Below, piece after piece: positions 59,385 to 64,000 of a DNA stretch of 64,000 bases (position 1 is the first letter of the stretch; each line of letters opens with the position of its first letter). Below the pieces are notes generated by a model. It saw nothing but the letters and a program-made list of their open reading frames with translations. It did not search any database and was not told the DNA's origin. The stretch spans positions 1,178,001 to 1,242,000 of the forward strand of contig JANTQA010000060.1 in assembly GCA_027625915.1 (NCBI GenBank). The letters are read 5' to 3'. Source of the stretch: Anaeramoeba flamelloides (lineage: Eukaryota; Metamonada; Anaeramoebidae). The translations under genes were made by a program, and so were the position numbers.

Positions 59385-59735
59385 TTCAAGTGTTGAAGAG
59401 TGACATTAAGTGCCTATGTTTTCTAAAATTCAAAAGAATAGAGAATATATTTCTAGATCTTACTCAATTCCGTTAAATTCTGGAAAACTAACGGAAAGTG
59501 TCCGCAAGTGCCGTAGAGTGCCTAGGTCTTCTTGAGGTTTTCTGTTTTATTTGTAAAGTGTTCTAGTTTTTTTGGGTTTTTCTTTTTTATTTGTGAAGTG
59601 TTCTAGGTTTTTTTTACTTTTTGAAATAAACAGTAAATTTTAATAAATTTTCGATTTATTTCGAAAAGTAAAAATAAACCAAACGAAAATCTATTGATTT
59701 TCTAAATAAATAGAAAACTCAAGAAAACATAGGGG
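59385..59735. repeat. Family D modular palindrome cluster
   Basis: Modules in order: AAGTGCCTATGTTTTCTAAA hairpin, AAGTGCCGTAGAGTGCCTAG, GTGAAGTGTTCTAGGTTTTT, AATAAACAGTAAATTTTAAT with its inverse, AAATCTATTGATTTTC. These are the same building blocks as at 4.6-5.3 kb. Confidence 0.68.
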
Positions 59736-60863
59736 AATATAAGAAAAAAACTATTTTTTTCTATTTAAAAGAACAAATAATTCTAAAGTAGCCCAAATAA
59801 TTAATTCCATATTTGAAATATATTCATCAGATTTAACATACTATTTAAATATAATAAAATGGCCTCTTAGCTAAGAAGAAAAATTTTCTACTTTTTTACT
59901 ATTAAATTGATAAAAAAATTTCAATAGAACCTGGGAAATTGGTCTTTTCAACTTAAATTGTAAGATAATTCTATAAATATTTTTTGTTAAAAGATCTTTT
60001 ATTAACCAATAATGTTTATTATAATTGAAGTTATCTATTGGTGAAAAATTAGCAAATTCTTTATTTTTTTTGGAAAATTTTTTTCATTTTCATGACAGAT
60101 TATACTTTTTTTTGAATTGATTATTTTGATCACTATCGTTTTCTAGAGTTTTGGGTTTCTATTTCATCAATTTTCACATTTGGTGAAGAATTATTGAAGA
60201 GAATAACAATTCTTCTTATTGTTTTTTACCAAAGGTAAGAGGAGAAATCTTTATAAAAGGATATAATTAAACATTAATTGACAACCGCATTTATCAACTT
60301 TAGATAACTGAGTTATCATTTTCTAAAAGGAATTCATTTTTTCACGATTTTTAGCAAAAGGAACTGGTCGTTTTTGTTTGTATTTTTTAAAAAACAACCA
60401 AAAAGAAACATTTGTAAAAATTTTTTGTTTTGAATAAATCTCACTTTTAGTAATTTCAGAAAGTCTAATATCCACAAATAAAATTAAAATTTGGATCTTA
60501 TTTAAAAAATACAAGAAAAATAAATCAAATATTTAATTCATTAAAGATAGGACAAATTTCATCATTTATTTTATTCACAAATATTTATTAAATTTCTTGT
60601 GATTTAAATGATAATATAATTTTCTTTTTCAAATATTAAGAGTCTAAAAAAAAGAACTAATTTTGTTAAAATCACCTAATTGATAATATCTATTATTATT
60701 TTTTAATTAGAATTAAAATTTTGAAAGTGTTTTATATCTTTGAAAATATTTAAATAATTAAGAAATAGATTTAAATGCAATTTATATCTTAAATCTTCTA
60801 TTTATTAATAACCCACTTAAATAATTTTGATTGAATGATTAATTATGTATTAGAAATAACCCC

Positions 60864-60865
<2 letters not shown>

Positions 60866-60896
<31 letters not shown>
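60866..60896 (+). repeat. Poly-A tract of about 31 nt
   Basis: Uninterrupted A run after CCCCC, the longest homopolymer I see here. Confidence 0.9.
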
Positions 60897-60899
<3 letters not shown>

Positions 60900-61324
60900 T
60901 ATTTCATTGCGTTAAAAGTTGAATTTACCCAGTGTTAAAAATGTATTTTGAGAGAATTTTAAATTTCTTTTAGTCTATTTTCTTGTGATTTTTTGTTCTA
61001 CAAAAAGAAAAAAACTATTTGAACTTTGCTTCTTTGAATAAATAAATGATTATTTTTTTATTTTAAAATAATTTTTATCATTTTTTTTGAATTAGGGTTA
61101 ATACCTTATACTGTGATAATTTTCCAATATTCGCAGTTTTCTTTTTTAAACTGTCATTGTGTAAACTTAATTTACAGATAATAAGCTTTCTTACTTTGCC
61201 AATGAAAATAATTTTTTTTTAAATAATTTGGAAATTTATTGGTTTTTATTTTTTTTTACATTTCATAAAAAATCAATTTTAATTTTTTTTTACTTTTCTC
61301 AACTTTCAAATTTCTCTGTAATTT

Positions 61325-64000
61325 ATGAATTACAACCAACCTAGCTCGAAATTCACCAACATATTATTTTTGTTGGGAAACAAAACACGTTCGCCGGAGG
61401 ACAAATATGCGCAAAGCTTAGATGAATGTCTTGGGGTACTTTATTCCAAAATCCAAGACATCGAACATTTTCAAGTACGCGACGACGAATCCGATGACGA
61501 ATCCAAAAATAAAAATAAAAATAAAAAAAAATTTTCAAATTTTTTTTATTTTTTTAAGGGGGACAGAACCATGGAACAGGAAATAACAAAAGCAGGACCC
61601 ATGCTCACAAAAGTAAGTTTTGAGAACACTTGGCAAGCTACAAGAGCCTACTGGAAGATGAAGCATGAACCTATTTTCATTGAAAATCGGAGAACTCAGG
61701 TATATTACTCTAATTCCAGCTCTATTCAGAGCATTTATTCTTTACTCCAACCTTTTAAAACCTCTCAGAATAAAAGAAATCGAGAAAAAGGGAACTATAA
61801 AAGAAAAATGACATACAGTCAAGCAGTTCAGGAAAACCCTAACAAAAAAAAGAGTAAAAATAAAAATAAAAATAAAAAAGAAAAGAGTAAAAAAACTAGA
61901 AATAAGAAAGGAAATAGAGATAAAACATATTCTCAAAAACACGTCTATATAAGATAAAAGGGAAGCGAAAAAAGCTTAAACCCTAAGATGATAAAAGAGA
62001 TATTTTTTTATTTTAACCCTCAGGATATTATAGAGAGAAGAACAAGATCTGGGGACCCATATTTCATAGTCAAGTTCGAAGAACAGACTATGAGAAATAG
62101 AGCCCTAAGTATGGACAATGTGAAGATAGAAGAAAATATTATTATGGTAAAAAAAGCACTTCAAAAATCTCTAGATATCAGTAATGATAAATACAGAGAG
62201 AGTGATCTCAGAGAAAAAAACTCTACATGAAATTGAGAAAAAAATTCTAGACTTAAAAAAAGAAGAGAAATAAAATAGTCTTTGAGAAAAAACAGGAAAT
62301 AATAAAATTAAAAAAAAGAGATTAAAATGGTTAAATCAGTCAAAAAGAGAGAGATTGAACCACTCAAAAATAAAAGATATAAAATTTTGATCAAGGCTAA
62401 AATACTTAGAGAGTTAAAAGAAAAAATACATACAAAAAGAAAAAACTCGGAAAAAAAAATTTTGACCAAAAAAAAAGAAATCAACGAGAATGAGATGAAT
62501 TTGGATAAAGATCCAGACTCTAATTCACCTTTAGTAAAATCCAAAATAGGAACTACCCTTTGCGATGGAGGATCAAAATCACGAGGGGATAGTACCCATA
62601 TTGAGGATACTAAAGTAAATAATGAGATTGTACCCGTCAAGAGTCAGACCTCCAATGACCAGGAAAATCAAAGCGAATTAAAAAACAAACACAATAATAA
62701 CATCTCAACGGTCTCAACGGTTTCAAAAAAAAGTAAAAAAAATGAAACAAAAAATGAAACAAAAAACCAAACCATAAATAAAACAAAAACGGATAAAGAA
62801 AAAGAAAAAGAAAAATATAACCGTCTATTTAACAACAATCAAATTATGACAGGAAAAAACAAAAAAGAAACCAGAGAAAAACCCGAAAACTTAAAAGAAA
62901 AAAAACTCGGAGAATCCGAAACGAACTCAAAAAAATTTGGAAAAAAAGAGAATAACTCTGAGAATAAATACCCAAATACCAACATAGAACAAAGAGAATT
63001 TTCAGAAATTGAATCAGATAACAATTTAACCCGGGACCAAACACAAATTCATTCCAACATGCTAAGTGGGGGGAAATTCGACCTTGATTTTGATGAGATT
63101 GAAGTCGAGCCAATACCCAATTCAATAGATGAAATTGAAACCAAACTAAGACAAAAACTAAGTCTAAAAAAAGAAAAAATCGTGTTTGATCAAGAAAAAG
63201 GTCAAATAAAATGCCTTTCAATGAATGATAAAAACCAAAACCAATGTACAAAATGCGCAATAAAAAACCACTACTTCTGCGAAATCTGCTTAGAAAAACA
63301 CAAGTCAAATAAAAGGATTTCGAAAAACATCAAAAAATTGATTAATAAATTTATTGAATTATCAATAAAAGATAACTCAATAATAAATCAACAAAAATGA
63401 GAGGAAATTACAAGATCATCAATGGACATTAAAGGGGGCACCATAGATGATCTTGAATCACAAGAAGAAAGCCACAACTTTCTTCACAGTCCCTTCAACA
63501 ATAATTGGAACTCAAATTATCAAAATTATCAAAATTCAAAAAATGATTTCCTAATTTGGTACAAAACAGATTTTGAAGACCCATTAAGAATTCCAATTAT
63601 CACAAAACTCCACAAAAAAACAAAATATAATAACAAATCAAAACCCATAATTAGAAATTTTAAAAACATTCTGAAAAAAGAAATTCCAAAATGGAAAGTA
63701 CCCAAAAATTAAATTTAAACCAAATCAAACTTTGGATCACAAAATCTTTTAACTTTTCTTATTTTCACAATTTCAACAAATATACACAAATTTCAGAAAA
63801 AAATTTGAAAAGTATTTATAACTTTATAAAGAATAAAATTAAATTAAACACAGAAATTGAGCTGTATTTCAATAATAAAACAACTCAATATGGATATTCC
63901 CAAAAATATATCAATTCGAAGATTGGAAAACTACAAAAAGTTGGCTCAAGGAATAAATTATTTCTTAAATCAAAAGAAAAGTATATTTCAATCTTAGAAA
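61325..64000 (+). mobile_element. Retroelement coding remnant, probably LINE ORF1 region, running off the window
   Basis: A series of plus-strand coding blocks: 61325-61957 (ends in a Lys-rich stretch with KRKMTYSQAVQ, a sequence type common in LINE ORF1 proteins), 61988-62230 (PYFIVKFEEQTMRNRALS, RRM-like), 62327-63400 (Lys/Glu/Asn-rich, acidic DLDFDEIEVEPIP, then a Cys/His cluster CTKCAIKNHYFCEICLEKH that looks zinc-binding), 63422-63712, and an open frame to the window end. Coding character is continuous but the region looks broken, with several interruptions. No reverse transcriptase, endonuclease, LTR or terminal repeat is visible inside the window, so the class rests on the ORF1-like features only. 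Moderately old. Confidence 0.45.

Larger units (their letters stand above)
57822..61324. other. Intergenic region with a family D cluster
   Basis: Holds a weak family H copy (58088-58335), a family D cluster (59385-59735) and a poly-A tract (about 60866-60896). 59750-60860 and 60900-61320 are A/T-rich with nothing recognised. Confidence 0.55.

Noticed and set aside
1-64000. tRNA, rRNA, CRISPR arrays and bacterial operon signals
   Set aside because: None seen by eye; intron-bearing eukaryotic DNA makes bacterial features unlikely. A tRNA search was not possible.

Overview
This is a very AT-rich, gene-poor stretch of nuclear DNA from a eukaryote with spliceosomal introns. The genes suggest a microaerophilic or anaerobic protist: a flavodiiron protein fused to rubredoxin and an NADH:rubredoxin oxidoreductase sits beside normal eukaryotic genes (calcineurin A, Trm11, a Dsc3-type Ubl protein) and an RGS domain. 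Anaeramoeba-like metamonads would fit, but that placement is inference. The code looks standard, and all seven host stop codons that I can place are TAA.

Layout: (1) 3.9-8.5 kb, minus strand, DSC E3-ligase subunit 3-like Ubl protein, two exons around a 3.8 kb intron. (2) 14.5-22.5 kb, plus strand, calcineurin A, two exons around a 5.9 kb intron with an odd splice junction. (3) 26.4-27.9 kb, minus strand, intronless Trm11 tRNA m2G10 methyltransferase. (4) 30.9-38.1 kb, minus strand, a 1215-residue flavodiiron-flavodoxin-rubredoxin-NROR-RGS fusion, two exons around a 3.5 kb intron; this is the most remarkable gene here. (5) 43.7-47.2 kb, plus strand, dCTP deaminase with an N-terminal membrane anchor, three exons. 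(6) 50.6-54.0 kb, minus strand, the last two exons of an unrecognised glycoprotein-like membrane protein whose 5' end I could not place. (7) 57.6-57.8 kb, minus strand, a small cysteine-containing protein or first exon. (8) 61.3-64.0 kb, plus strand, the interrupted coding part of a retroelement, probably a LINE, running off the window.

The rest is intergenic and intronic DNA packed with small terminal-inverted-repeat elements (at least a dozen families, most present two to six times), foldback palindromes, microsatellites and homopolymer tracts. Every intron over 2 kb carries such elements, while the one intron without them is 115 nt, so insertion is the likely cause of intron growth. Several nestings can be read directly: a LINE fragment inside an older repeat with a target-site duplication, and three small elements inside a fourth family.

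The genes do not form one pathway. The exception is the fusion gene, which by itself carries a complete NAD(P)H-to-O2/NO electron chain joined to a G-protein regulator.
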